Positions 24,084-33,293 of a stretch of 58,320 bases of DNA are shown here, in pieces (position 1 is the first letter of the stretch; every line of letters begins with the position of its first letter). The notes under the pieces are model-generated. The model did not search any database. It was not told where the DNA came from and saw nothing but the letters and a program-made list of their open reading frames with translations. Position numbers and translations under genes: made by a program. Source of the DNA: Planctomycetales bacterium (GTDB taxonomy: Bacteria > Planctomycetota > Planctomycetia > Isosphaerales > Isosphaeraceae); assembly GCA_027449865.1 (NCBI GenBank), contig DAIDKV010000123.1, positions 1-58,320 on the forward strand, read 5' to 3'.

Positions 24084-27000
24084 GGTCGCGTCTCCGAAGC
24101 GGGCCGAGCGGGGGCGCCAAAGGCGACCTTCGCCGCGGGAGGATCGATCCCCGGCGCTCCGGGGCGATGGAGTGAATGGATCACGATCGATTGAGCGTTC
24201 TGGTTGGCGGCGGGATCTCGCTTCCGGGCCGAGGCGAAGGCCTGGCCCTCCGCGGTCTCGTCGGGCTTGAGGCGCTCGTGAAGCCGACGATGCGTCACTT
24301 CCAGAACGTGGGCCAGCTCGGCCCGGGTCGGCTCGTCGAGTTCGCGGTTCCAGACTGGTCCGAGCCTGGCGGCCATTTCGTGCAGCGGCTCGAGCCGAGA
24401 CTGATCCGTCGGTCGTGAGCCCTCCATGTAACCGATCACTCCCGAGGCGAGCCGACGCAAATCCCCAACGCGCTGGGCCAGATTCCCAGGGTCGAGACCG
24501 GCCAGCGAGTTGGCGAGGGAAACCAGATCCTCGGGCGACATGCGCTCGGCCGGCCCGGTGGTCGTCGCCGTTTTCCAGGTTGGATCGTGGTACGCCTGGG
24601 CCAGGCCGTAATGGGCCTCGACGTCCTCGGATTCGATGGTGAGCGTTCGCTGATAGGACGCGATCGAGCGCATCAGGTGATCGCGACGCTCGGGACTGCC
24701 GACCTTCTCCAGGCGGGCCCTCATGAAGAGCGCTCCGGCCAGCTCGTTGATGACCCGGAAATCGAGGCTGAGGTCAATCTTTCGCTCGGGAATACGCGTC
24801 TCCAGAACGGCCTGGAAGTTTCGAATGGCTTCATCGAGCATCGCGTTGCGTACGTTGATCTGCCCCGTTAGCCAGTTGATGACCCAGGGCGCCGGCGACT
24901 CTGGATGCGAGGCCGCCTTCTCCAGCGCGGCGAGAGCGTCGGGAATCCGGCCCTCCCTTTGATAGACCCGCGCGAGATTGATCCAGCCGTCGGCTCGGCC
25001 GAGATCGGCCACCTTGCGGAAAACCTCCTCGGCCTGCCTCAGCTCGCCCTTCTGGCCACCCTTTACCTGACCTTCGAGCAGGAGCCCAATCCCATAATCG
25101 TTCCACCGCTGCCACTCGGCCTCGATCGGCGAGGGCTTGTTCGTCGCCGAAGGCCCGCCCGCCACGCCGATCTTGACCGCGTCGCGAGCCATGACAACGA
25201 TCGGCAACTCCTGCCCCTTCCCCTTGCCGAAGACGTAATCCATGAAGATTCGATCGAACTTACGATAATTGACCTTTGCCTCCAGCTCGATCGGTCCCTT
25301 CAATCCAGCCGGCACTTCGAGCCCGAAATGGACGACCTGACCGGCACCAGGCGGGATCTGCTTGTTGTAGAGAGGAACGAAGATGTCCTGGGCGTTGCGG
25401 CGATCGATCCGATTACCGTGGCGATCGAGCATGTAGACATTGATAAAGTGAGCATAGGGATCAACGTAACCCTCGCCGTCGATCCCGCCCGCCCGACCGA
25501 TCACCTTTCCGTCGGATCGGGCCACCAGTTCGACCCAGATTTCGTTGGAATCGACGGTTCCCTGGCTGAAGAGGTGGCCGATGTTGAGGGTTCTCACGAC
25601 GACCTCGACGAGGTAGGGCTTCCCGGGCGTGAGGGTCGGCGAGGCGGGGCGAAGTGGGGCGATCAAGGCACCGTCGATCGCGCCGCCCTCGCGAAGACCA
25701 AAGAGATCGACTCTCACCTTCTGCTGGGCGAGGAAGCCGGCCTGGCGCGTGGCGGCCCCGGTGTCGCCAAACAGCGTGGGAAGCGCCGTGTTCGCTCCGA
25801 GGAAGAAGTGGTCGTGGATCTCTCGGCCTGGGCTGCCATCGAGATCGACGGCTCCAAAGTCGGTCGAGGGCTTCATCGCCATGTGGCACTCCGTGCAGGT
25901 CGTCTTCGCGACCTCCGGATAGTAGAAACTCTGCGCTCCGTGACCCGAAACCCCGGAGACCAGCCACGAGTCGTAATGATTCTGTCCGCGGACAAAATCC
26001 TTGTAGTGGTTGACACCGTAGGGAATGCCGACCTTGTGACAGGTCGAGCAAAACTCCGCGGTCTTGATCACGGGTTTGAGGAAGGTTTTCTTGTGCATCT
26101 CGGGCTTCGCCTTGACCAGCGTTTCGTTGATCCATTGCAGGACCGGATTCTTGCTGTTGGCGAACGGGTAATGCACAGGCTCTTCAATGGTGTAGGCCGC
26201 GTTGCCCCTGGTGTTGTTCACGGTGGTGATGGAGTGGCATCCGGTACAGGTGATGCCGGCCTGACCGGTCGGATCATTCACCATGTCAAAATTTGGGTCG
26301 TCGAATTTCCCTGAGAAGAAGGGGACGAGGTCGTGGCAGCCGGCGCACCATCGGGCGGCCTGTGTATTTCCGTCTCGCTCCATCGAGACCTTGCGGGTCT
26401 CCTGGATGGAGAAGAGATAGGGCTTGTTGTTGAACGAGCTCAGGTGATGAGCGGAATGAGACCAGCCGTCGTAGGCGTCCTTGTGGCACTTCAAACAGTA
26501 CTCGTCCATCATCAGCGTCTCGGCGGGGATGAAGTTGCCGGTTGCTGTGACGGCCTCGGAGGGATAGAAATACTTCTTCCCCTCCCGGGGACCCTGAACC
26601 CCGAACGCGCGGGGGTCGCCGCGATGCAGCAATCCCATGAGGATCACGAACCCAGCCACCGCGACACTGAATCGGCGGGCCCAGTGCCATCGGATCATCG
26701 GGCCGGCGAGCCTGTGCTTGACGTAGAGCCCGATCGCCACGATCGGAACCGCGACGTGGAGCCAGTAGCCGATCTCCCGGGCCATCGGATCGCGGATCTC
26801 AAATCCTCCGATCCGGACCAGTACGATCCCCGAGACCAGGATCACGATCCCGGCCGCGAGCAGCGCCAGGCCGTAGCGGACGGCCGTGCGATTGGGACGC
26901 CGCCATGAGGTCAGCAGGTGGACCACACCGAAGGCGACAAACGGCACGATGATCAGAAATCCAAGAAACAGGTGCAAAAGCACCATGAGCATATAGAAGA

Positions 27001-27184
27001 ACGTTTGCTGAGTTGTGCCGAGATACCAGGTCAGTGCCGTAACGCTGGCGAGATAGACGCCGTTGGCGCCCAGTACGGCGAAAGCGATCAGGACGGACCA
27101 GAGCAGGGGACGCAGGCGGGGGCCGATGGCGGGAGTGTAGGCCCTCCCGCGGCGGTCCTTCATCGGTCGGACCTCGGATGCCAT
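24080..27184 (-). CDS. Membrane pentaheme c-type cytochrome with TPR domain
   Basis: A 1034-residue protein combining three modules. First are about five transmembrane helices (about 25-190) with His residues in helices 2 and 4 (LLHLFLG, GVVHLL, YWLHVAV, LYVKHRL) that could ligate b-type hemes. Next is a periplasmic cytochrome domain with five CxxCH motifs at about residues 230 (CLKCH), 280 (CAGCH), 313 (CTGCH), 379 (CSTCH) and 430 (CTECH), plus distal His candidates. Last is a TPR solenoid (about 700-860). The cytochrome part resembles cytochrome c554-type proteins. It probably passes electrons from the quinone pool to an extracytoplasmic partner; the donor and acceptor are unknown. Candidate starts are GTG 27199, ATG 27184 (preceded by TGGAG, chosen) and ATG 27163. 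It is coupled to the CRTAC1 gene. Confidence 0.82.
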   Translation of the reverse strand: MASEVRPMKDRRGRAYTPAIGPRLRPLLWSVLIAFAVLGANGVYLASVTALTWYLGTTQQTFFYMLMVLLHLFLGFLIIVPFVAFGVVHLLTSWRRPNRTAVRYGLALLAAGIVILVSGIVLVRIGGFEIRDPMAREIGYWLHVAVPIVAIGLYVKHRLAGPMIRWHWARRFSVAVAGFVILMGLLHRGDPRAFGVQGPREGKKYFYPSEAVTATGNFIPAETLMMDEYCLKCHKDAYDGWSHSAHHLSSFNNKPYLFSIQETRKVSMERDGNTQAARWCAGCHDLVPFFSGKFDDPNFDMVNDPTGQAGITCTGCHSITTVNNTRGNAAYTIEEPVHYPFANSKNPVLQWINETLVKAKPEMHKKTFLKPVIKTAEFCSTCHKVGIPYGVNHYKDFVRGQNHYDSWLVSGVSGHGAQSFYYPEVAKTTCTECHMAMKPSTDFGAVDLDGSPGREIHDHFFLGANTALPTLFGDTGAATRQAGFLAQQKVRVDLFGLREGGAIDGALIAPLRPASPTLTPGKPYLVEVVVRTLNIGHLFSQGTVDSNEIWVELVARSDGKVIGRAGGIDGEGYVDPYAHFINVYMLDRHGNRIDRRNAQDIFVPLYNKQIPPGAGQVVHFGLEVPAGLKGPIELEAKVNYRKFDRIFMDYVFGKGKGQELPIVVMARDAVKIGVAGGPSATNKPSPIEAEWQRWNDYGIGLLLEGQVKGGQKGELRQAEEVFRKVADLGRADGWINLARVYQREGRIPDALAALEKAASHPESPAPWVINWLTGQINVRNAMLDEAIRNFQAVLETRIPERKIDLSLDFRVINELAGALFMRARLEKVGSPERRDHLMRSIASYQRTLTIESEDVEAHYGLAQAYHDPTWKTATTTGPAERMSPEDLVSLANSLAGLDPGNLAQRVGDLRRLASGVIGYMEGSRPTDQSRLEPLHEMAARLGPVWNRELDEPTRAELAHVLEVTHRRLHERLKPDETAEGQAFASARKRDPAANQNAQSIVIHSLHRPGAPGIDPPAAKVAFGAPARPASETRP

Positions 27185-27345
27185 GAACGGACGCTCCACT
27201 ACGAACCCGATCGGTCAGTCGATCGGGCGAACAGGGTAGGAATTGAGCAAGATAAAAGATGAAGCGACGACAAGAGTGCGCGACCGGGTCGGCTGAATTG
27301 GCCGAACCGGCGTGGGTTCAGGTCGAGGGGATCGAGGCAGTCCGA

Positions 27346-27741
27346 TCAGGCTTCGGGCGGACGTTCCAGGCGGAAGGGATGGGGATTGGGAATTTCGTCC
27401 TCGTCGGTGATGCGAAGGTCGGGCGGCGATCCCGCGACGATCGTGGGACTCGGGCTTGTGCGGAGGAGTCCGACGACGGGCATCGATCCGATGGTTGGAT
27501 GTGCTGACTCGTCTGGGCAGACGGGTCGCTCCAGGACATGGGCCGGGGAGGCCTGGGTGTCGCTGGACCACTTCCAGACCGGGAGCTGTCCGGCGGTCTC
27601 GCGGGCGAGGATGGGCCGTTCGTCCAGGTGGCAGCCCGCCGCCCTCGTTGGCCGGACGCCGACCGCCGGCGCGAGCCAGAGGATCGTCGCCAGGGCAAGG
27701 ATCGCCGGGCGAATCGGGGGGGTGGAACGGGGCCAGGTCAC
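27346..27741 (-). CDS. Small secreted hypothetical protein (131 aa)
   Basis: A 131-residue frame beginning GTG at 27741 with a clear signal peptide (about residues 12-34, 'AILALATILWLAPAVGVRPTRAA') and likely cleavage after Ala-Ala. The mature part is short, Pro-rich, with two Cys residues ('GCHLDER', 'RPVCPDE') that might pair. I do not recognise a domain, though short proteins of this style recur in planctomycetes. A longer overlapping minus-strand frame (27215-27832) is Arg/Pro-rich in the way out-of-frame GC-rich DNA usually is, so I prefer this one. Confidence 0.6.
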   Translation of the reverse strand: MTWPRSTPPIRPAILALATILWLAPAVGVRPTRAAGCHLDERPILARETAGQLPVWKWSSDTQASPAHVLERPVCPDESAHPTIGSMPVVGLLRTSPSPTIVAGSPPDLRITDEDEIPNPHPFRLERPPEA

Positions 27742-27828
27742 TCGCGATCGCTCTCGAAGGTCGTTTCCGAATTTGCAGAAAGGCTCTTACTGATGGTATG
27801 TCGGTCGCCCGCGAGCTGTCAATCGGCC

Positions 27829-28632
27829 TCAATCACGAGCGTCTCGAGCCTGCTTCCAGAGTTGGTGCAATTCTTCCAGACCGCGGACGTGCAGATCCAC
27901 TTCAGGTGGTGGTGGGCCCTGATGCTGGGCGTTCAGCCAGACGGTGAACATCCCGGCGGCTCGTCCTCCGGCGATATCCGAGGCGGTACTATCGCCGACC
28001 ATCGCCGCGAGGTTGGCCTCGCAGCCCAGCCGGGTAATCGCCGCGCGGAAGAGGGGAAGCTCCGGCTTGCCGATCCCGATCGGACGTCCGCCTCCCGCGA
28101 CGGCAACCGCCTCGGCGAGTGAGGCACAGCCTGGATCAAAGAGTCCGGGGCCCACGGGGAACCGGCGATCCATGTTCACCGCGAAGAGGGCCGCTCCGGC
28201 CGAAACCGCCCGCGCGGCGGCCCTTAAACGTTCGTAGCTGAAGTGGGGGTCAATCCCCACGACCACGGCCTCGGACCTCGGCCAGTCCTCGTCCGCAATG
28301 ACCTCGTGGCCGCTCGCGTGGAGGATATCCACCAGTTCATCGGTTCCAACGGCCAGGACCCGGATCGAGCCCATCCGCCGACGGACCTCCTCGCCGGCCA
28401 GGTCGAGGGCGGCGAGCATCTCGCCTGGTCCCGAGTTGATCCCCAGTTCGGCCAACCGACGGGCGAGAACCCTGGCGCCATGGCGCGAGGAATTGGAGGC
28501 AAAAACCACCCCCAGCCCAGCCGATCGAAGCTCGTCGACCAGATCCACCGCCCCGTCCATTAGCCGCGGCCCTTCCCAGATGGTTCCATCCAGGTCGAAC
28601 GCGAATCCCCTGATCTCGGCCAGCCGCTTCAT
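27829..28632 (-). CDS. HAD-IIA family hydrolase (NagD-like phosphatase)
   Basis: A 267-residue HAD phosphatase. Motif I is 'FAFDLDGTIWEG', with the nucleophile Asp and the acid/base Asp. Motif II is 'VFASNSSRHG', the Lys-bearing block is 'IGIGKPELPLFRAA', and motif III is 'AAMVGDSTASDIAGGRAAGM'. The cap between motifs II and III is of the C2A type, placing it with NagD/NMP-phosphatase/PGP relatives. It should dephosphorylate a small cytosolic metabolite, perhaps a nucleotide or phosphoglycolate; specificity is not deducible. It stands alone, divergent from the transaldolase gene across a 252-bp promoter region. Confidence 0.88.
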   Translation of the reverse strand: MKRLAEIRGFAFDLDGTIWEGPRLMDGAVDLVDELRSAGLGVVFASNSSRHGARVLARRLAELGINSGPGEMLAALDLAGEEVRRRMGSIRVLAVGTDELVDILHASGHEVIADEDWPRSEAVVVGIDPHFSYERLRAAARAVSAGAALFAVNMDRRFPVGPGLFDPGCASLAEAVAVAGGGRPIGIGKPELPLFRAAITRLGCEANLAAMVGDSTASDIAGGRAAGMFTVWLNAQHQGPPPPEVDLHVRGLEELHQLWKQARDARD

Positions 28633-28801
28633 GGTTTTCCCGTGGTCCTCTTGTCCGATGTCCGGGTTTTGCGGTCCGATTCCAGAGCTCCGACGACCTT
28701 CCTCAGATCAGGGGATGGGACAGCCATCGTCCGGATCCTCGCCTCGAGGCAACCGAGTCAGCCTACAACGGACCACCGGCCAGGGACAACCGACAAGGGG
28801 G

Positions 28802-28836
28802 TTAAGTAGCGATCCGAAGGCTCGACATGCTATAGT
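28802..28836 (+). promoter_or_regulatory. Candidate extended -10 promoter for transaldolase
   Basis: TGCTATAGT at 28828-28836 reads as an extended -10 box (TGn plus TATAGT), about 50 nt before the tal start. A TTAAGT at 28802-28807 is too far away for a standard -35, so activity would rely on the extended -10 element. Based on wording only. Confidence 0.4.
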
Positions 28837-28884
28837 AACTCTCTCAATGGGACTGCCCCGATCCTCCGGCCGGAGAGCCCTGGA

Positions 28885-29859
28885 ATGAATCAGCTCGAGC
28901 AATTGCGACAGATGACTGTCGTCGTCGCGGACACGGGTGATTTCGAGACGCTGGCCCAGTACAAGCCGCGAGACACCACGACCAACCCGTCGCTGCTGTT
29001 CAAGGCCGCTCAGATGCCCGGGTATCGTCGGCTCCTTCAAGAGTCCATCCATTCGGCCCAGGGCGAGACCAAGGATCATGAGACCGCGGTCAACGCCTGC
29101 ATGGACCGCTTGCTGATCGCCTTCGGCAAGGAGATTCTCAAAATTGTTCCGGGTCGCGTCTCGACCGAGGTCGACGCTCGTCTTAGCTTCGACACCAAGG
29201 GAACGATTGAGAAAGCTCACCGGCTGATCTCGCTTTACGAGGCCGATGCGATCGATCGCAACCGCATCCTGATCAAGATCGCCTCGACCTGGGAAGGCAT
29301 TCGCGCCGCCGAGGTTCTCGAGAAGGAGGGGATTCACTGCAACCTGACCCTCCTGTTTAGCTTTGCTCAGGCCGTCGCCTGCGCCGAGGCGGGTGTCACG
29401 CTGATCTCCCCGTTCGTCGGCCGGATTCACGACTGGTATCTCAAGAAGCAGGGCGTCCCGAAGTTCGCGCCGGCCGAGGATCCCGGCGTGCAGTCGGTCA
29501 CAAAAATCTATCACTACTACAAGAAGTTCGGCTACAAGACCGAGATCATGGGCGCCAGCTTCCGGAACGTCGGCGAGATCACGGAACTGGCAGGCTGCGA
29601 CCTGCTGACCATCTCTCCGGACCTCCTCGGCGAACTCCAGAAGTCGGACGCTCCGATTGAGCGGAAGCTCTCGGCCGCTTCGGTTGGCTCGGAGAACATG
29701 GAGAAGCTCCACCTCAACGAGGAGCATTTCCGGTGGATGCACAACGAGGACGCCATGGCGACCGAACTCCTGGCTGATGGGATTCGCCGCTTCAATGCGG
29801 ATGCCGTCAAGCTCAAGGAGTTCGTCAGCAAGTCCATGCGAGAGCCGGTGACCGCCTGA
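28885..29859 (+). CDS. tal: Transaldolase
   Basis: A 324-residue class I aldolase-type barrel of the TalB group. The Schiff-base Lys131 lies in '[11 protein letters not shown]', with '[13 protein letters not shown]' (31-43) as the first signature and '[19 protein letters not shown]' following. It transfers a dihydroxyacetone unit between sedoheptulose 7-phosphate and glyceraldehyde 3-phosphate in the non-oxidative pentose phosphate pathway. Length and catalytic blocks are complete. It is a single-gene unit bounded by a candidate promoter upstream and a strong intrinsic terminator downstream. Confidence 0.96.
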   Translation: MNQLEQLRQMTVVVADTGDFETLAQYKPRDTTTNPSLLFKAAQMPGYRRLLQESIHSAQGETKDHETAVNACMDRLLIAFGKEILKIVPGRVSTEVDARLSFDTKGTIEKAHRLISLYEADAIDRNRILIKIASTWEGIRAAEVLEKEGIHCNLTLLFSFAQAVACAEAGVTLISPFVGRIHDWYLKKQGVPKFAPAEDPGVQSVTKIYHYYKKFGYKTEIMGASFRNVGEITELAGCDLLTISPDLLGELQKSDAPIERKLSAASVGSENMEKLHLNEEHFRWMHNEDAMATELLADGIRRFNADAVKLKEFVSKSMREPVTA

Positions 29860-29894
29860 TCCGACGCGCCCAGGGGCGACCTGCCGGCCACCCG

Positions 29895-29935
29895 ACGGGG
29901 TCCGTGTTCGTTCGGACCCCGTTTCTGTCTTTTTC
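29895..29935 (+). terminator. Intrinsic terminator of tal
   Basis: A 10-bp GC-rich stem (29895-29904 with 29913-29922) and 8-nt loop are followed by a T-rich run (TTCTGTCTTTTT), 35 bp after the tal stop. This is a classical rho-independent terminator. Confidence 0.9.
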
Positions 29936-30116
29936 CGACCTCTATTAGTACTATGCGCCTGTGGTTCACGATTCGAAAAAGCCCCGACTTCCTTTCGGAA
30001 CGCTGGACGACGTAAGTTATTCGGGGGTTTGACTTACGAGGGTTTCGCTTTTTTGAGGCGATGGAGCCTCCTGGCCGGGTGCCTGGCGCGGCCGGACGAG
30101 ACTTCCGGGAAAAGCA

Positions 30117-30157
30117 CAGGGGCGTGGGACTCGTCGATGGAGAGTCCCACGCCCCTG
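30117..30157 (-). terminator. 16-bp hairpin terminator of the Prc-like gene
   Basis: A perfect 16-bp inverted repeat (30117-30132 with 30142-30157) has a 9-nt loop. On the minus strand it starts 37 nt after the stop of the S41 protease at 30194 and is followed by TGTGCTTTTCC. Good fit to an intrinsic terminator. The rest of the 29860-30193 interval shows no gene. Confidence 0.8.
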
Positions 30158-30193
30158 TTCATGGACGTTGCTGATGGCGGTCGGATCACTCGC

Positions 30194-32293
30194 TCACTTG
30201 CCGGCCAGCCGGATCTTTTCCTGGGCCGCCGTCAGGACTTTTGATCCGAGGTGGAGGTAGTCGGTGACGATCCGGATGATCTCGTCGTTGTAGAAGTCGT
30301 TTGGCCAGATATCCCGCTCGATGAATTTTTTCTTCTTTCGATCCTTCTTGGCCTTCTCGTCGGCCGCTTTATCCTCGTCATCATCAGGGATGAACTCGGC
30401 CTTGAACTTGGCCTCGTTCAAGGAGATTTCGTGCTTCGCCTTGCGGGCGACAAACTTCTTGATCTGGTCATCGAGTTTCCGGAACTTCGCGTCCGACTTC
30501 CGGCGCTCCTCGGAACGAGTCTTGAGGACGGTCACGAGATCGGCGGGAGTCTCCTCATAATCGTCGTGGGGCAGGGCGGCGACCGTGTCGAAGGAGATGG
30601 CGTTATCCATCTTCCCCTCGCTGAAGTCGCGATGGTCGAGCATCGACGGAAGGTGGATGTGCGGCGTGACGCCGTGAATTTGCGTGCTCTCGCCGTTGGC
30701 CCGGAAGAACTGCTGGATGGTCAGTTTCAGGGCGCCATGGTTTCCGGCCTCGCCGCCACCGGGGCCACGATCGGCGAACCGCATCCGCCGTCGGCCATGC
30801 TCCTGGATCATCACGATGCTCTGGACCGTCCCCTTGCCGAAGGTGCTGCCGTCGCCAATGATCAGTCCGCGATCGTAGTCCTTGATCACGCCGGCAAAGA
30901 TCTCCGAGGCACTGGCGCTGGCCTTGTCGATCAGGAGGACCAGCGGTCCGTCCCAGGCCATTCCTCGTTCCTCGTCGTCAAGGTGCTTGACCCCGAGCGC
31001 TTCCTTCACCTGGACCACGGGGCCTGTGTCGATGAAGAGCCCCGAAAGCGTCTTGGCCTCCTCAAGCAGGCCGCCGCCGTTGGAGCGCAGGTCCATGACG
31101 ACCAGTTCGACATGGTCCTTGCGGAAACCTTCCAGGATCTTCCGGCAGTCGGCCGTCGCACTCACGGCCTCGGGATCACCCCGGAGCATTCCCATTGTGT
31201 CGCCATAGAAGGCCGGCAGGTTGATGATCCCGATCTTGTAGGTATGGTCGGGTCCCTTGGCCTCAAGGATCTTACCCTTGGCGTGCTGTTCTTTCAGTTC
31301 GATCCGATCGCGGGTCAGCTCGTAGGTCCGTTTTTCCTTGGAGCCTTCGGGCAGGACGATCAGGCGGACCTTGGTCCCTCTCGGCCCTCGGATGTAGCGA
31401 ACGACGTCGCTGAGCTTCTTTTCGACGAGGTCGATTTCCTCACCGTTCTCCTTCTGGACGCCGACGATCTTGTCCTCGGGCTGGAGCCGGCCGTCCTTGT
31501 CGGCGGCCATTCCCGGGACGATCTCGGTGACGACCGCGTAGCCGTCCTCGGACCGGAGCTGGGCTCCGATTCCTTCCAGTTGCAGATGCAACTGCTGATT
31601 CACCAGATCGTCGAGACTTTTCTGGTTGAGGTAGGAGGAGTGCGGATCGAAGGTCTCGGTCAGGCTGGTCAGGTAGAACTCCAGGAGGTCGCCGGAGTCG
31701 ACCTGGTGCCAGAATCGGTTGATGTCATGGTATCGAATCGAGAGCTTGCGGACGGCTTCCTCCGGGGTCTGATGATCGACGACCTTCGCGAACAGGACGT
31801 CGAATTTCACCTTCTTCCGCAGTCGTTCATTGGCGGCCGCGTCATCGACTGGATAATCCAGCTTGTCGAAGTCGTCGCTGATGGACTCATCCCTGGTGAA
31901 ATCGAACTTCTCCTTGAGGAGATCCTTTTCGATCTTGAAGCGAGCATCGACGCGCTGGAGGAAGCGGTCGAAGACCTTGTGGGCGAAGTCGATGTTTCCC
32001 TCGCGGATCTTGTCGTCGAGGGTCGTGGCATCCTTGCGGAACTCCTCCACGTCGGCCTTGAGGAAGTGGTACTTCCGGGGGTCGAGTTTCTTGAGGAAGT
32101 TGTCGCACCACTTCAGAGCGATCTCGTCATTGATCTGGGGGCGAGCCATGTGGTTGCGCTCGACCAGATCAACGACCTCCCGCGCGGTCTCCTGATCTTC
32201 GGGCTGGGGCACTGGGGCCTGAGCACCGACAATGACGGCCATCAGGGCCAGGACCGAAATCAGCACCAGCGGACGGAAGGCGATCCGGGGCAT
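30194..32293 (-). CDS. prc: Carboxy-terminal processing protease, Prc/Tsp type (S41A)
   Basis: A 699-residue exported protease with a signal peptide at 1-25 ('VLISVLALMAVIVGAQA'). The N-terminal helical Tsp domain is about 35-215. The PDZ domain is about 235-320 ('GIGAQLRSEDGYAVVTEIVP'). The S41 core has 'VMDLRSNGGGLL', the nucleophile region 'DKASASASEIFAG' (about 456-468) and Lys487 in 'TFGKGTVQS'. The C-terminal DUF3340-like helical region is Lys/Glu-rich. E. coli Prc degrades SsrA-tagged and misfolded periplasmic proteins and trims cell-wall enzymes; a similar role is inferred. The ATG at 32293 carries the signal peptide and an AGGAA site. A strong terminator follows. Confidence 0.92.
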   Translation of the reverse strand: MPRIAFRPLVLISVLALMAVIVGAQAPVPQPEDQETAREVVDLVERNHMARPQINDEIALKWCDNFLKKLDPRKYHFLKADVEEFRKDATTLDDKIREGNIDFAHKVFDRFLQRVDARFKIEKDLLKEKFDFTRDESISDDFDKLDYPVDDAAANERLRKKVKFDVLFAKVVDHQTPEEAVRKLSIRYHDINRFWHQVDSGDLLEFYLTSLTETFDPHSSYLNQKSLDDLVNQQLHLQLEGIGAQLRSEDGYAVVTEIVPGMAADKDGRLQPEDKIVGVQKENGEEIDLVEKKLSDVVRYIRGPRGTKVRLIVLPEGSKEKRTYELTRDRIELKEQHAKGKILEAKGPDHTYKIGIINLPAFYGDTMGMLRGDPEAVSATADCRKILEGFRKDHVELVVMDLRSNGGGLLEEAKTLSGLFIDTGPVVQVKEALGVKHLDDEERGMAWDGPLVLLIDKASASASEIFAGVIKDYDRGLIIGDGSTFGKGTVQSIVMIQEHGRRRMRFADRGPGGGEAGNHGALKLTIQQFFRANGESTQIHGVTPHIHLPSMLDHRDFSEGKMDNAISFDTVAALPHDDYEETPADLVTVLKTRSEERRKSDAKFRKLDDQIKKFVARKAKHEISLNEAKFKAEFIPDDDEDKAADEKAKKDRKKKKFIERDIWPNDFYNDEIIRIVTDYLHLGSKVLTAAQEKIRLAGK

Positions 32294-32694
32294 GGGCTTG
32301 TATTCCTGATCTGGGAGCGACCTGCGTCGATCGAAAAGGCCCGTCTCCAGCATTGGTTATCCTAACGGTCGGCCTACTTGGGGACAAGGTCAGGGCCGGC
32401 GCTGGCCGGTCCCGCGTCTTTTCCCCAGTACGAAGCGAGCCCGCTTTCGGATCGGTCCCCGCCCGACTTCTTCTCGATCTTATCGGTCGAGCCTGGCTGG
32501 CCGGCCGTGAGGGAGTGATCCCCATCTCCGGTTTCTTCGGCCATTCCGCTCCGACCCGCCAGTCGGGAACTCTCAATTTCGTCTTCCAGGAAAAATCGGG
32601 GGAAGGCCTCAAGTTTCCCTGGTTAACGGACGATGATCAGGGATACGACACCCAATGAAGCGGCTTCTCGATTGGCATCAGGCGCGACACCATC
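32294..32694. other. 401-bp divergent intergenic region
   Basis: Between the divergent prc and LysM-like genes. A 101-codon plus-strand frame (32353-32658) occurs but has no signal, domain or consistent codon use, so I do not call it. No clear promoter pair or repeat was seen. Confidence 0.5.
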
Positions 32695-33255
32695 ATGACT
32701 CGACAGGCGTTTCCCAGCATTTTGCTCAGCGTCGCGATTGTCTGTTTCTTCGCGGTGGCGCTCTATCGACGCGATCCCGATCCGCCTGTGGCCGGCAAGA
32801 CGGCCGCGCATTCCCGGGCGAAGACCAGGGAGGATTCGGTCGCGGTTCGAACCATCGGCCTCCAGGATCGACGCCCGATTCGCCCTGCGCAGGCTCCTGT
32901 TCCGGGTCGGTTGGATTCGGGCGCGAGCATCCTCCCGGCTGGATCCGGGGCGGAACCTCGAAAGGTGGTCTCGGCGGTGAGCCGGGTTGCCGAGCGAAGT
33001 CCCGCGGTGGAACGGCCATCGAGACCGCCCGCGCAGCCCGCGATGGAGCCTCGGCCCTCGACAGTCAAGGCAGGACGTCCGGCCCTGACGGTCGCTCGAT
33101 CCGGTGAGACGATCGCCGATGTCGCTCGGCGCGTCTATGGGCGAGAGATCGGCGCCGAGGCTCTTTTGCGGGCCAATCGCGAGGTCGTCCGCGATCGCGA
33201 GACAGCGATCCCGGCCGGGACCGTGCTGAGGACTCCCGTCTCGCCCTCGAGATGA
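32695..33255 (+). CDS. Membrane-anchored LysM-like protein
   Basis: A 186-residue protein. Residues 7-24 ('PSILLSVAIVCFFAVALY') form one N-terminal membrane anchor. A long Pro/Arg/Ala-rich disordered linker follows (25-125). The C-terminal 55 residues ('TVARSGETIADVARRVYGRE ... LLRANREVV ... IPAGTVL') look like a LysM or phage-tail-X-like peptidoglycan-binding module. It probably tethers the inner membrane to the cell wall. The ribosome site is weak (CAGGCGCGACACCATC). The product is small and no partner gene is adjacent. Confidence 0.7.
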   Translation: MTRQAFPSILLSVAIVCFFAVALYRRDPDPPVAGKTAAHSRAKTREDSVAVRTIGLQDRRPIRPAQAPVPGRLDSGASILPAGSGAEPRKVVSAVSRVAERSPAVERPSRPPAQPAMEPRPSTVKAGRPALTVARSGETIADVARRVYGREIGAEALLRANREVVRDRETAIPAGTVLRTPVSPSR

Positions 33256-33293
33256 GAGAACAGGAACGGTCCCTTCGAAGGGCCGGATTATCT

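Noticed and set aside
29895-30157. Possible small RNA between two hairpins
   Set aside because: Both hairpins are simply explained as terminators of the convergent tal and prc genes; no promoter between them.
30251-32365. 704-codon plus-strand frame antisense to the Prc-like protease
   Set aside because: The minus strand carries an unmistakable S41 protease with signal peptide and catalytic residues; the antisense frame has no domain and stays open because of GC-rich codon bias.
32353-32658. 101-codon plus-strand frame in the prc upstream gap
   Set aside because: No signal, domain or consistent third-position GC; it would cover the expected promoter region.
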